A stretch of 64,000 bases of DNA, from NCBI GenBank assembly GCA_963750045.1, contig CAVVPD010000003.1, positions 496,001-560,000 of the forward strand, read 5' to 3'. Under the pieces are notes generated by a model. It saw only the letters and a program-made list of their open reading frames with translations, was not told the origin of the DNA and did no database searches. The stretch is from DASUAS01 sp963750045 (lineage in GTDB: Bacteria; Actinomycetota; Acidimicrobiia; IMCC26256; DASPTH01). A program made the position numbers and the translations under genes. Every line of letters begins with the position of its first letter. The first letter of the stretch is position 1. This document shows positions 8,412 to 17,311 of the stretch, piece after piece.

Positions 8412-9596
8412 TTGATCATCCGCGACGTCGTGGTGGTGGAGGCAGTGCGGAGCCCGGTGGGGCGACGCAACGGAGGTCTCTCGGGGATGCACTCCGCCGA
8501 TCTCCTCGCGGCGGTGCAGCGCGAGGTGATCGACCGTTCGGGCGTCGACCCGGCGGAGGTCGGCCAGGTCGTCGGCGGCTGCGTCGGCCAGGTCGGGATG
8601 CAGGCTGCGAACGTCACCCGGACCGCCTGGTTGCAGGCAGGACTGCCGCTCGAGGCGGCCGCGACCACGGTCAACACGCAGTGCGGCTCGTCGCAGCAGG
8701 CCACCAACATGGCCACCGCGCTGATCGCCGCCGGAGTCGTCGACGTCGCGGTGTCGTGCGGCGTCGAGGTGATGAGCGGCGTGCCGATGGGTGCGAGCGT
8801 TCCGAAGGACCCGTTCGTCGGCAAGCCGATCAACAAGAGGTACTGGGAGCACTACGAGAACACGTCGCAGTTCGAGGGCGCCGAGCGCATCGCCGAGACC
8901 TTCGGGGTCACGCGCGACCAGCTCGACGAGTTCGGCAAGCAGTCGCAGGACCGCGCCGCCGCCGCGTGGTCCGAAGGCCGCTTCGACACCCAGATCGTGC
9001 CGATCGAGGCACCCACGCGTGACGAGAACGGCGAGGAGAACGGCACCGCCACCATCACGCGCGACGAAGGCCTGCGCGACACCACCTTCGAAGCGCTCGC
9101 CAACCTCAAGCCCGTGCTCGACCGCGACCCCGCCTTCCACACGGCAGGCACCGCGTCGCAGATCAGCGACGGGGCGGGCGCGCTCCTGCTCATGACCGCC
9201 GAGCGCGCCGAGGCGTTGGGCCTGGAGCCCAAGGCCCGCATCGTCGACACCTGCATCCAGGGCAGCGACCCCGTGCTCATGCTGACCGGACCGATCCCGG
9301 CCACCGAGCACCTCCTCGAACGCAACAAGCTCACCATCGACGACATCGACCTCGTGGAGATCAACGAGGCGTTCGCGTCGGTGGTGCTCGCCTGGCAGCA
9401 GGCGACGGGCGCCGACATGGCGCGGGTGAACCCCAACGGGGGCGCCATCGCGCTCGGGCACCCCCTCGGCGGCACCGGCACCATCCTGCTCACCAAGGCC
9501 ATCCACGAGCTGGAGCGCTCCGGGAAGCAGCGGGCCCTCGTGACCATGTGCTGCGGCGGTGGCCTGGGCACGGGCACCATCGTCGAACGGATCTGA
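8412..9596 (+). CDS. Thiolase family acetyl-CoA acyltransferase
   Basis: A full-length 394-residue thiolase. The nucleophilic cysteine is Cys91 in VNTQCGSSQQA; His350 in GGAIALGHPLGGTG and Cys380 in TMCCGGGLG complete the triad, and NEAFA is present. It should cleave 3-ketoacyl-CoA with CoA (or condense in reverse). The start is TTG 8412, with GAGGCGG just upstream, and IIRDVVVVEAVRSP is the usual N-terminus. It is the only thiolase in the window, so any of the many dehydrogenase and hydratase genes here might feed it. The similarity to steroid-type FadA enzymes is an impression, not a proven assignment. Confidence 0.95.
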   Translation: MIIRDVVVVEAVRSPVGRRNGGLSGMHSADLLAAVQREVIDRSGVDPAEVGQVVGGCVGQVGMQAANVTRTAWLQAGLPLEAAATTVNTQCGSSQQATNMATALIAAGVVDVAVSCGVEVMSGVPMGASVPKDPFVGKPINKRYWEHYENTSQFEGAERIAETFGVTRDQLDEFGKQSQDRAAAAWSEGRFDTQIVPIEAPTRDENGEENGTATITRDEGLRDTTFEALANLKPVLDRDPAFHTAGTASQISDGAGALLLMTAERAEALGLEPKARIVDTCIQGSDPVLMLTGPIPATEHLLERNKLTIDDIDLVEINEAFASVVLAWQQATGADMARVNPNGGAIALGHPLGGTGTILLTKAIHELERSGKQRALVTMCCGGGLGTGTIVERI

Positions 9597-9608
9597 CCGG
9601 CCGTCCCG

Positions 9609-9626
9609 GCCGGCGCCCGCGCCGGC
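9609..9626 (+). terminator. GC hairpin after the thiolase gene
   Basis: GCCGGCGC and GCGCCGGC form a perfect 8-base inverted repeat with a CC centre, 13 nt after the thiolase stop. A short T-containing stretch (gggttcgttt) follows about 15 nt later. It could slow or end transcription before the Mo-hydroxylase gene; without an adjacent U-run it is a weak intrinsic terminator. Confidence 0.4.
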
Positions 9627-9662
9627 AGGCGCGTCCGGGTGGGTTCGTTTAGATTCTCGTCC

Positions 9663-12005
9663 ATGACCACGACTCCCGCCCCGCCCGTCGCCGCGCGCTT
9701 CATCGGAAAGTCCGTCACCCGCAAGGAGGACAAGCGCCTCCTCACCGGGCACGGCCTCTACGTCGACGACGTGAAGGTCGCGGGCACGCTGCACGCCGCG
9801 TTCCTGCGCAGCGACCTCGCGCGTGCTGCCATCACCCGCATCGACACCGGCCCCGCGAAGGAGATGCCCGGCGTCGTCGCCGTGTACACGTGGGAGGACT
9901 TCAACGGGCTCATCGGGCCCGCGTACCACGCCATGCTCGGCGAAGAGCTGGTCGTGCCGCCGCCGCTGGCCATCATGGACGTCCGCTACGTCGGCGATCC
10001 CGTGGCCGTCGTGATCGCCGAAGACCGGTATCTCGCCGAAGACGCGTGCGAGGCGATCGAGGTCGACTACGACCCGCACCCGGCGGTGGTCGACTACATG
10101 ACCGCAGGGGCCGACACCGAGAACGTGGTGCACGCGGGATGGGGCCTCGAGTCCAACGCCATGGCGTCGGTGCCGTTCATGGCCCTGTCCCCCGACCTCG
10201 ACGAGACCTTCGCCAACGCCGCCCACGTCGCGGAGTGCGACGTCGTGCAGAACCGCTACGTCGCCATGCCGATGGAGACAGCGCGGCATCGTGGTGTCGT
10301 TCGAGAAGGGTCGCAACGAGCTCGAGATCGTCTGCGCGACGCAGTCGGTCCACGAGACCCGCAACTTCTTCAGCCGGTTCCTCCAGGTGCCCGACGGCAA
10401 CGTGCGCGTCACCCGCGCGACGTCGGCGGCGGCTTCGGCCAGAAGATGTTCGTCTACCGCGAGGAGTGCGCGGTGGCGCTCGCCTCGTTCCTGCTCGGTC
10501 GGCCGGTCAAGTGGATCGAGGACCGCCGCGAGAACCTGCTCTCGGCCGGCCACTCGCGCAACGAGTTCGCCCACGTGCGCATGGCCGTCGACGACGACGG
10601 GATCATCCAGGCCATCACCGCCGACGCCAAGGCCGACGTCGGCGCGTACGCGGTGTGCCCGGCCGCGATCGACCCGATGCTGGTGCCGGGACCGTACAAG
10701 ATCCCGCGCTACGGCTTCGCCATGGAGATGGCGTGGACCAACACCATGGGCAAGGCCGCCTACCGCGGTCCCTGGATGTTCGAGACCACCGCGCGCGAGG
10801 TGGCCATGGACTACGTGGCCAACGAGATCGGCCTCGACCCCGCGGAGTTCCGGCGGCGCAACCTCCTTGCGGCCGCCGACCTGCCGTTCACCTCGCCGAC
10901 CGGCAACGTGTTCCAGGAGATCACCCCGCTCGAGACGCTCGAGCAGGCGCTCGAGATCCTCGACTACGACGCGTTCCGCAAGGAGCAGGCCGCCGCGCTC
11001 ACCGAGGGTCGCTACCTCGGCGTGGGCATCTCCGCGTACGTCGAGCCGACGTCGATGGGCGGCAACACCCTCGCCACCGAGGCCGCCACCGTGAAGGTCG
11101 ACACGAGCGGCCACGTGATGGCATACCTCGGCACGACCTCGCACGGCCAGAGCATCGAGACGACCATGGCGCAGATCGTCGCCGAGCACCTCGGGGTCGC
11201 GTACGACGACGTCACCATCGTGCAGGCCGACTCGCAGTCGACGCCCTACGGGCCGGGGACCGGAGGCAGCCGCACTGCAGTCGTCGCCGGTGGCGCGGCG
11301 CGCGAGGCGACCGTCGCCGTCCGCGAGAAGGTGCTCACCGTCGCCGCCCACATGATGGAGGCAGCACCCGAAGACCTCGAGATCGCCGAGGGCGTCGTCT
11401 CGGTGCGCGGGACCCCGTCGAAGTCCGTCACCATGAAGGACGTCGCCAAACTCGCGCTCCTCAACGCGCACGAGCTCCCTGCCGACATCGGCAGCGGGCT
11501 CGAGGCGACGGTGCGGTTCCGCCCCAAGCAGTTCCCCACCTGGTCGAACGCCACTCACGTCTGTGTGGTCGAGATCGACGGCGAGACGTGGCTGCCGACG
11601 GTGAAGCGCTACATCGTGTCGGAGGACTGCGGGAAGATGATCAACCCGATGGTCGTCGAAGGCCAGATCTTCGGGGGTGTGGTGCAGGGGATGGGTGGCG
11701 TGCTGCTCGAGGACTTCGTCTACGACGCTGACGGCAACCCGCTCACCACCACGTTCATGGACTACCTGCCGCCCACCACCTCCGAGGTGCCGACGATCGA
11801 GGTGGGGCACATCGAGACCGACTCGACCACCAACCCGGGCGGCTACAAAGGGATGGGCGAGGGCGGCGCGATCGGAGCGCACGCCGCGGTCGCCAACGCG
11901 GTCGCCGACGCGCTCCGCCCGCTCGGCGTGAAGGCGACGAAGACGCCCCTCGGGCCCGAGCAGATCTTCGCCCTCGTCGAGGCGGCGAAGGCAGCGCAGT
12001 CCTGA
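9663..12005 (+). CDS. Molybdopterin-binding subunit of a xanthine dehydrogenase-family hydroxylase (two compensating frameshifts)
   Basis: About 780 residues with the aldehyde oxidase/xanthine dehydrogenase large-subunit layout. It has an N-terminal a/b hammerhead (FIGKSVTRKEDKRLLTGHGLYVDDV), then the Mo-cofactor region with DVGGGFGQKMFVYREE, AYRGPWMFETTAREVAMDYVA, TGGSRTAVVAGGA, and the terminal GEGGAIGAHAAVANAV with the catalytic Glu. Such enzymes hydroxylate N-heterocycles, aldehydes or other carbons using water. The frame changes at about 10276 (one extra base) and returns at about 10425 (one base lost). The 150 bases between read VSFEKGRNELEIVCATQSVHE in the other frame, so the protein is whole in reality. 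No FAD or 2Fe-2S subunit gene is adjacent. The CO-dehydrogenase loop AYxCSFR is absent. Confidence 0.88.
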   Translation: MTTTPAPPVAARFIGKSVTRKEDKRLLTGHGLYVDDVKVAGTLHAAFLRSDLARAAITRIDTGPAKEMPGVVAVYTWEDFNGLIGPAYHAMLGEELVVPPPLAIMDVRYVGDPVAVVIAEDRYLAEDACEAIEVDYDPHPAVVDYMTAGADTENVVHAGWGLESNAMASVPFMALSPDLDETFANAAHVAECDVVQNRYVAMPMETARHRGVVREGSQRARDRLRDAVGPRDPQLLQPVPPGARRQRARHPRDVGGGFGQKMFVYREECAVALASFLLGRPVKWIEDRRENLLSAGHSRNEFAHVRMAVDDDGIIQAITADAKADVGAYAVCPAAIDPMLVPGPYKIPRYGFAMEMAWTNTMGKAAYRGPWMFETTAREVAMDYVANEIGLDPAEFRRRNLLAAADLPFTSPTGNVFQEITPLETLEQALEILDYDAFRKEQAAALTEGRYLGVGISAYVEPTSMGGNTLATEAATVKVDTSGHVMAYLGTTSHGQSIETTMAQIVAEHLGVAYDDVTIVQADSQSTPYGPGTGGSRTAVVAGGAAREATVAVREKVLTVAAHMMEAAPEDLEIAEGVVSVRGTPSKSVTMKDVAKLALLNAHELPADIGSGLEATVRFRPKQFPTWSNATHVCVVEIDGETWLPTVKRYIVSEDCGKMINPMVVEGQIFGGVVQGMGGVLLEDFVYDADGNPLTTTFMDYLPPTTSEVPTIEVGHIETDSTTNPGGYKGMGEGGAIGAHAAVANAVADALRPLGVKATKTPLGPEQIFALVEAAKAAQS

Positions 12006-12784
12006 GCATCCGTGTCGGGCGTGACGGCGCGATCGTCACCGTCACGCTGGATCGACCGGAACGGCTGAACGCGCTCGACCTCGAGCACGTGCTCGCGTTG
12101 CGCGACACGCTCCGCGAGCTGGCAGGTGACGCCTCGGTCCGCGTCGTCGTGCTCACCGGGGCCGGTCGCGCGTTCACCGCGGGCGGCGACGTCACCGCGA
12201 TGACGGGCGAGGGCGGGAGCGGGGACGGCGGGCGCGAGCCGCTCGACCTCCGCTCGATCATGGAGGTCTCCGAGCTCCTGCACGGAATGCCCCCCGTCAC
12301 CGTCGCCGCGATCAACGGAGCGTGTGCCGGTGCCGGACTCTCCTTCGCGTGCGCCTGCGACTTGCGGTACGCGGCGCGCTCCGCCCTGTTCGTGAGCGCG
12401 TTCCTCCGGGTGGGCAGCTCGGGTGACCACGGCAGCGCGTGGGTGCTCACCCGCGCCGTCGGGCCCGCCAAGGCGCGCGAGCTGCTCCTGCTCGGCGAGC
12501 GCGTCGGCGCCGACGAGGCGTTGCGCATCGGCCTGGTGAGCGCGGTCGTCGACGACGACTCACTGCTCGACCACGTCGCAGGCACCGCGTCGCGGTTGGC
12601 GACGCTCCCCCCGATCGCGACCCGGCACATGAAGGCCAACCTCGACGACGCCGTCACCCTCCCCTTCGGTGAGTACCTCGACCGCGAGACGGAGCGCTTC
12701 GCCGAGTGCAGCGGCTCCGACGAGGCCATCGCCGCCGCCAAGGCCTTCCTCACCACGAACCGGCGTCGTTCACCTGGCGCATAG
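12002..12784 (+). CDS. Enoyl-CoA hydratase/isomerase family protein, non-standard start
   Basis: A crotonase of about 260 residues: IVTVTLDRPERLNAL, FTAGGDVTAM, VAAINGACAGAGLSFACACDLRYA, then LRVGSSGDHGSAWVLTRAVG. The family's first strand is encoded upstream of the first GTG in frame (12089), so translation must begin earlier. The only candidate without an intervening stop is CTG 12002, which overlaps the preceding TGA (CTGA), behind GAAGG. Either this is a CTG start coupled to the Mo-hydroxylase gene, or a base is missing. The GSSGDHGS segment replaces the usual glutamate region, so the reaction is uncertain. It ends 45 nt from the convergent acyl-CoA dehydrogenase gene. Confidence 0.82.
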   Translation: MSIRVGRDGAIVTVTLDRPERLNALDLEHVLALRDTLRELAGDASVRVVVLTGAGRAFTAGGDVTAMTGEGGSGDGGREPLDLRSIMEVSELLHGMPPVTVAAINGACAGAGLSFACACDLRYAARSALFVSAFLRVGSSGDHGSAWVLTRAVGPAKARELLLLGERVGADEALRIGLVSAVVDDDSLLDHVAGTASRLATLPPIATRHMKANLDDAVTLPFGEYLDRETERFAECSGSDEAIAAAKAFLTTNRRRSPGA

Positions 12785-12829
12785 CCGCGGTAGGTGACGC
12801 CGGTTCGGTGGGGGTGGAGAGGAATCGGG

Positions 12830-13973
12830 CTACGCGGTGGGGCCGTGAGGGAGGCCGAGCACACGCTCGGCGATCGTGTTGCGCTGAATCTCGGCGGTGC
12901 CGGCGCCGATGGTGGAGGCGCGGGTGCGCAAGAAGCCCCAGGTCCAGCGGCCCTTCTGGAGCGCGTGGGGGTCGCGACGGTCGAGCACACCGGTGGGGCC
13001 CTGGAGGTCGACCGCGAGCTCGTGGAGCTCTTGCTCGAACAACGTGTTGAAGAGGCGCGACGTCGAAGAACCCGGGCCCGGTTCGCCGTCGCGCGCGATG
13101 GTCTCGATCATCCGCGCCGCGGTGAGCGACATGATGCGCTGCCGCGCCGCCAAATCGGCCAGGCGCTGACGCGCGACCGGATCGTCGGCGCGCCCACACT
13201 GCTGCGCCAGCTCGATCAGCTCGCGCAGGATCCGGTCGTAGAAGCGTGCTTGGGTGAGTGCACCGGCCGCCCGCTCGTGGCCGAGGCTGGTGCGGGCGAT
13301 GGCCCAACCGCAGTTCTCCTCGCCGATGCGGTTCTCGACCGGGACTTCGACGCCGTCGAAGAAGATCTCGCAGAACCCCGAGTCGCCCGTGAGGTCGCGC
13401 AACGGCCGGACGGTCACGCCGGGCGCGTGCGCGTCGATGAGCAGGTACGTGATGCCGTCCCGACCCGAACCGGCAGCACCGGTGCGCACCAGGCTGAAGA
13501 GGATGTCGGCGATGTCGGCGCTGGAGCTCCACACCTTCTGACCGTCGACGACGTAGCGGTCGCCGTCGCGAACGCGCGGTGGTGCGCAACGATGGCAGGT
13601 CGGAGCCGGCTTCCGGCTCGGAGTAGCCCTGCGCCCAGATCACGTCGGCCCGCAGCATCGGCCGGAGGAAGCGCTGCTTCTGCTCCTCGGTGCCGTGGCG
13701 GATGATCGTGGGGCCGGCGATGCCCACGCCGGTGCCGGGCACGCCGGGCACCCGCGCCCGCGCCGCCTCTTCCGCGTAGATCACCTGGTGCGGGAACGAG
13801 AGGGCCATGCCGCCGTACTCGCGCGGCCAGCTGGGCGCGGCCAGTCCCTCGTCGACGGCTGTCGCGCACCACGCCCGTTGCCACGCCAGCCGCTCGGCCC
13901 GACCCTTCGGCGGCTTCCCCGGGTGGTGCTCGGCGAAGCGGGCGCGGAGGTCGGAGCGGAAGTCGTCGTCCAT
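12830..13973 (-). CDS. Acyl-CoA dehydrogenase (frameshifted)
   Basis: About 380 residues after frame repair. The N-terminal helical part (MDDDFRSDLRARFAEHH, APSWPREYGGMALSF) is followed by the FAD/substrate segment QGYSEPEAGSDLPSLRTTA. The frame breaks near 13577 and continues in the other frame as RDGDRYVVDGQKVWSSSADIADILF, then GTAEIQRNTIAERVLGLP at the end. One extra base in gcgcgttcg explains the break. It is FAD-dependent and would dehydrogenate an acyl-CoA, passing electrons to an ETF. The C-terminal GAGTAEIQRN lacks the Glu of the MCAD-type EGT motif, as in many actinobacterial FadE proteins. It is divergent from the acyl-CoA synthetase at 14001 with only 27 nt between start codons. 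Confidence 0.85.
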
Positions 13974-14000
13974 GCCGAGAAAAACAGTACTCTCTTTTCC
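13974..14000. promoter_or_regulatory. 27-nt divergent spacer, probably leaderless promoters
   Basis: The space between the acyl-CoA dehydrogenase ATG and the synthetase GTG is AT-richer than anything nearby (aaaaacagtactctctttt) and contains the palindrome AGTACT. There is no room for normal leaders and no Shine-Dalgarno before GTG 14001, so the synthetase mRNA is probably leaderless. Promoter elements for each gene would then lie inside the other gene. The AGTACT core could be an operator. Confidence 0.35.
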
Positions 14001-15560
14001 GTGGACGGGGCGGAGCTCGGATTCTGGCGCACCGCCGCTGCGCACCCCGAGCGCGTCGCGATCGTCGACGCCGACGGCACGACGATCACCTACGGCGAGT
14101 TGCTCGACCGCTCGCGCGCCATCGCCCGCGGGCTCGCGGCGCTCGAGCTGACCCGCGGCGATGCCGTCGCCGCGGTCCTCCCCAACCACCGGTCGTTCCT
14201 CGAGTGCTGGCTGGCGGCGACCGAGTCGGGCCTCTACTTCGTGCCGGTGAACTCGCACCTCGCGCCGGCCGAAGCCGCCTACGTCGTGGCCAACTGCGAG
14301 GCGAAGGTGGTGATCGGCCACGAGGATCTCGCCGAACTGTGCCGCGCCGCCGCCCTCGAGGCCCGGATCGCGCGCGACCGCTGCTTCTCCGTCGGGACGA
14401 TCGACGGGTACAAGCCCTTCGAGGAGCTGGAGACGTGGGCCCCCGCCGGCCCCCCGCCGCGACGCTCCCCCGGCATGGTCATGATGTACACGTCGGGGAC
14501 CACGGGCCAGCCCAAGGGCGTGCGCCGGCCGCTGCCCGAGGGCGATCCCGACGACGTCGCCGGGGTTGCCGCCGCCGCGACCGCGCAGGGCTTCGGCATC
14601 ACCGTCGGCGAGGGCGTGCACCTGGTGTGCGGCCCCATGTACCACGCGGGCCCCTTCGTGGGGGTGTCGACCGCGCTCCACCTGGGCCACACCGTGGTGA
14701 TCATGCGGTCGTGGAGCCCCGAGGGCTGCCTCGACCTCGTGGCCCGCCACCACGTCACCAACACGCAGATGGTGCCGACGATGTTCACCCGGCTCCTCGC
14801 CCTCCCGGCCGAGACGCGCGAGCGGGCCGACGTCTCGTCGGTAGAGAGCATCTTCCACACCGGCGCCCCGTGCCCGGTGGCGGTGAAGACCGCGATGATG
14901 GAGTGGTTCGGACCCGTCGTCTACGAGACGTACGGCGGCACCGAGGGCGCGGCCACCATCGCCACCCCCCGCCGCTGGCTCCAGAAGCCGGGCACGGTGG
15001 GGCGCCCGATCGTCGGCGCGGTGGTGAAGATCCTCGACGACGACGGCAACGAGTGCGGGCCGAACGTCCCGGGCTCGATCTACGTCGGCTCGCAGCGCCA
15101 CGAGACGGCCGAGTACTTCAAGGACGCCGAGAAGTCGGCGTCGATCCGCCGGGGCAACATGGTCACCCTCGGCGACGTCGGCTACTTCGACGACGACGGC
15201 TTCCTGTTCCTCTGCGACCGCAAGATCGACATGGTCATCTCGGGCGGTGTCAACATCTACCCCGCCGAGGTCGAGGCGTGCCTGCTCGGGCACGACGCGG
15301 TCGCCGACGTCGCGGTGATCGGCGTGCCCGACGAGGAGTGGGGCGAATCGGTGAAGGCGATCGTGGAGCCCGCGCCGGGTGCCGTCCCCGGGCCCGACCT
15401 CGCCGATGTGCTCGTGGCCCACTGCCGCGAGCAGATCGCCCGCTTCAAGTGCCCGCGCAGCATCGACTTCGTCGAAGTGCTGCCGCGGCTCCCGAATGGC
15501 AAGATCGAGAAGCGACGCCTGCGCGAGCCCTTCTGGGCCGGGCACGAGCGCGCGATCTGA
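14001..15560 (+). CDS. Acyl-CoA synthetase (AMP-forming)
   Basis: An ANL-superfamily ligase of 519 residues. The P-loop-like motif is MMYTSGTTGQPKGV; YGGTEGAA is the A5 motif; GDVGYFDDDGFLFLCDRKIDM and VISGGVNIYPAEVE span the hinge; NGKIEK carries the catalytic lysine near the C-terminus. It should adenylate a carboxylic acid and transfer it to CoA. HLVCGPMYHAGPFVG is typical of the actinobacterial FadD subgroup that also contains the enzyme at 25162-26721; the two resemble each other along their whole length and are probably paralogues. It starts at GTG 14001 without a ribosome binding site and leads a run of four closely spaced genes ending at 17287. Confidence 0.93.
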   Translation: MDGAELGFWRTAAAHPERVAIVDADGTTITYGELLDRSRAIARGLAALELTRGDAVAAVLPNHRSFLECWLAATESGLYFVPVNSHLAPAEAAYVVANCEAKVVIGHEDLAELCRAAALEARIARDRCFSVGTIDGYKPFEELETWAPAGPPPRRSPGMVMMYTSGTTGQPKGVRRPLPEGDPDDVAGVAAAATAQGFGITVGEGVHLVCGPMYHAGPFVGVSTALHLGHTVVIMRSWSPEGCLDLVARHHVTNTQMVPTMFTRLLALPAETRERADVSSVESIFHTGAPCPVAVKTAMMEWFGPVVYETYGGTEGAATIATPRRWLQKPGTVGRPIVGAVVKILDDDGNECGPNVPGSIYVGSQRHETAEYFKDAEKSASIRRGNMVTLGDVGYFDDDGFLFLCDRKIDMVISGGVNIYPAEVEACLLGHDAVADVAVIGVPDEEWGESVKAIVEPAPGAVPGPDLADVLVAHCREQIARFKCPRSIDFVEVLPRLPNGKIEKRRLREPFWAGHERAI

Positions 15561-15588
15561 CGCAACCACCGCGACCCGGAGGAACCAC

Positions 15589-16059
15589 ATGGGGGTACGC
15601 CTGAGCGACGAGGAAGCGTGGGCGGAGCTCGACACCGCGCACACCGGCATCCTCACGACGCTGCGCCGCGACGGCCGGCCGGTGTCGACCCCGGTGTGGT
15701 TCGCGACGGTGGGCCGGCACATCTACGTGCGCACGCCGGCCAAGACCCGCAAGGTCGAGCACGTGCGCAACGACCCCCGCGCCACGTTCCTCGTCGAGCG
15801 GGGCGAGAAGTGGATCGAGCTCTGCGCGGTGATGGTGTACGCCGACGTCGAGCTGCTCGAACCCGGCGACGAGTACGACGCCGCGTCCGCCGCGATCACG
15901 GCGAAGTACGCGGGTTTCGGCATGGAGCCCAAGGCGCTCGGCGACAAGAAGGTCCCCGACGCGACCAAGGCGCACTACGCGGGTCGCTCGGCGATGCTGC
16001 GACTCACCCCCACCGACCGGCTGGTCACGTGGGACAACTCCCGGCTCCGGCTCCGATGA
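15589..16059 (+). CDS. PPOX-class F420-dependent oxidoreductase family protein
   Basis: A 156-residue split-barrel flavin/F420-binding protein. LDTAHTGILTTLRRDGRPVSTPVWFATVGRHIYVRTPAKTRKVEHVRNDPRATFLVE is the typical first half of actinobacterial PPOX-fold F420 proteins. These proteins bind the deazaflavin F420 (or FMN or biliverdin) and reduce varied substrates. A GGAGG sits 6 nt before ATG 15589. The stop overlaps the next gene's ATG (ATGA), so it is translated together with the HAD-like protein. F420 use is an inference supported by the three luciferase-like genes in the window. Confidence 0.85.
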   Translation: MGVRLSDEEAWAELDTAHTGILTTLRRDGRPVSTPVWFATVGRHIYVRTPAKTRKVEHVRNDPRATFLVERGEKWIELCAVMVYADVELLEPGDEYDAASAAITAKYAGFGMEPKALGDKKVPDATKAHYAGRSAMLRLTPTDRLVTWDNSRLRLR

Positions 16060-16460
16060 GCGACGTCTGGGCGTTCGACGTCGACGCCTGCCTCGTGGAC
16101 TCCATCACCGGCACGTCGTTGCGACCGCTCGCCCGCCCGATCCTCGAGTCGCTGCGGGCCCGGGGGACGACCGTCGTGCTGTGGAGCGCCGGGGGCGGCG
16201 ACTACGCGCGCCGCCGGGCGGTGGCGCTCGGGATCGACGACCTCGTCCACGCGTTCTACGACAAGGACGGTCGCGGCGACGACGGGCGCTGGACCACGAC
16301 CCACCTCGCACGCGAGCACCAACCCGACGTGTGCGTCGACGACCGGCCCGAGGAGGTCCCCGCCCACGTCGACCCCGTCGGCGTGAGCCCCTACCTCGCG
16401 CCCGACCCCCACGACGTGGGCCTCGCCGCGCTCCTCGCTCGGGTCGGAGCCGAACGATGA
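16056..16460 (+). CDS. Small HAD-like phosphatase-fold protein
   Basis: A 134-residue protein opening with VWAFDVDACLVDS, a HAD motif I in which DxD is kept (FDVD). LWSAGGGDYARRRAVALGI resembles motif II (Ser) and the following helix, and VCVDDRPEEVPAHVDPVGVSPYL gives a motif IV-type DD. The family contains small phosphatases and non-catalytic regulators. It is locked by 4-nt ATGA overlaps to the PPOX gene before it and the hydratase after it, so it belongs to this operon, but I cannot say what it dephosphorylates, if anything. Confidence 0.72.
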   Translation: MSDVWAFDVDACLVDSITGTSLRPLARPILESLRARGTTVVLWSAGGGDYARRRAVALGIDDLVHAFYDKDGRGDDGRWTTTHLAREHQPDVCVDDRPEEVPAHVDPVGVSPYLAPDPHDVGLAALLARVGAER

Positions 16461-17287
16461 GCGGCGGCCCCACACCGGTCGCCGGGCTCGACGTGATCCC
16501 CGACGGCGCGGTCCTGCGGATCACCCTCCAGCGTCCCGACAAGCGCAACGCGATGACCCCCGCCATGTTCGACGGCGTCACCGCGGCCATCGAGCACACG
16601 GTCGCCGACGACGCGATCCGGGTGGTCGTCATCCGCGGCGCCGGCGACCACTTCTGCTCCGGCGCCCAGGTCGGCACCCCGGACCGTGAGCCCCGCGCCG
16701 GCGACGCGAAGCCGGGGCGACCCCGCACCGGTCATCTCCAGCGCAACCTCCACGCGTCGCCCCACCGCATGATCCGCACGCTGTTCGAGGCCGAGGTCCC
16801 GATCGTGACCGGCGTCCAGGGGTACGCGGCCGGCATCGGCAACTCCCTCGCGCTCGCGGGCGACCACGCGGTCGCCGCCCGGTCCGCCACCTTCTGGGTC
16901 CCCTTCGTCGGCCGCGGCTTCACGCCCGACAGTGGGAGCACGTATCTCCTGCCGCGGCTCGTCGGCATGGCCCGCGCGAAGGAGATGCTCCTGCGCGGCA
17001 AGCAGGTCGACGGAGAACGCGCCGCGGCGTGGGGATTGATCAGCGAGGTGGTGGACGACGCCGCGCTCGACGACGCGGTCGAGGCGGTCGTGCAGGAGTT
17101 CGCGACCGCGGCAACGGTCTCGGTGGGCCTGGCCAAGCAACTGCTGTTCCGCAACCTCTCCGGCGACCTCAACGCCGCACTCGAGCAGGAAGGCCTCGCC
17201 GAGGAGCTCGCCGTGCGCAGCGACGACTTCAAGGAGGGGATGCGGGCCTTCGTCGAACGCCGCGACCCCGACTACGAGGGCCGCTGA
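16457..17287 (+). CDS. Enoyl-CoA hydratase/isomerase family protein
   Basis: A 276-residue crotonase: LRITLQRPDKRNAMTPAMFDGV, FCSGAQVGTPDRE, VTGVQGYAAGIGNSLALAGDHAVAA, then FWVPFVGRGFTPDSGSTYLLPRLVG. The last carries the PDSGST form of the second active-site loop, where Asp instead of Glu is common in enoyl-CoA isomerase or 1,2-epoxyphenylacetyl-type members. It starts inside the stop of the HAD gene. It is the last gene of the 14001-17287 cluster; a 93-nt gap with a hairpin precedes the CoA-transferase gene. Confidence 0.88.
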   Translation: MSGGPTPVAGLDVIPDGAVLRITLQRPDKRNAMTPAMFDGVTAAIEHTVADDAIRVVVIRGAGDHFCSGAQVGTPDREPRAGDAKPGRPRTGHLQRNLHASPHRMIRTLFEAEVPIVTGVQGYAAGIGNSLALAGDHAVAARSATFWVPFVGRGFTPDSGSTYLLPRLVGMARAKEMLLRGKQVDGERAAAWGLISEVVDDAALDDAVEAVVQEFATAATVSVGLAKQLLFRNLSGDLNAALEQEGLAEELAVRSDDFKEGMRAFVERRDPDYEGR

Positions 17288-17311
17288 GGCGCCCGCGGAG
17301 ACCAACTGCGC

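Noticed and set aside
8013..11882. A 1289-residue open frame on the minus strand, with others at 12750-15722 and 16391-19672.
   Set aside because: They lie opposite well-supported genes, are rich in Arg, His, Gly and Asp, and show no family motifs. They follow from the codon bias of very GC-rich genes.
9663..12005. Carbon monoxide dehydrogenase large subunit (CoxL).
   Set aside because: The active-site loop AYxCSFR is absent (AYRGPWMFE is found) and there are no coxM or coxS genes adjacent.
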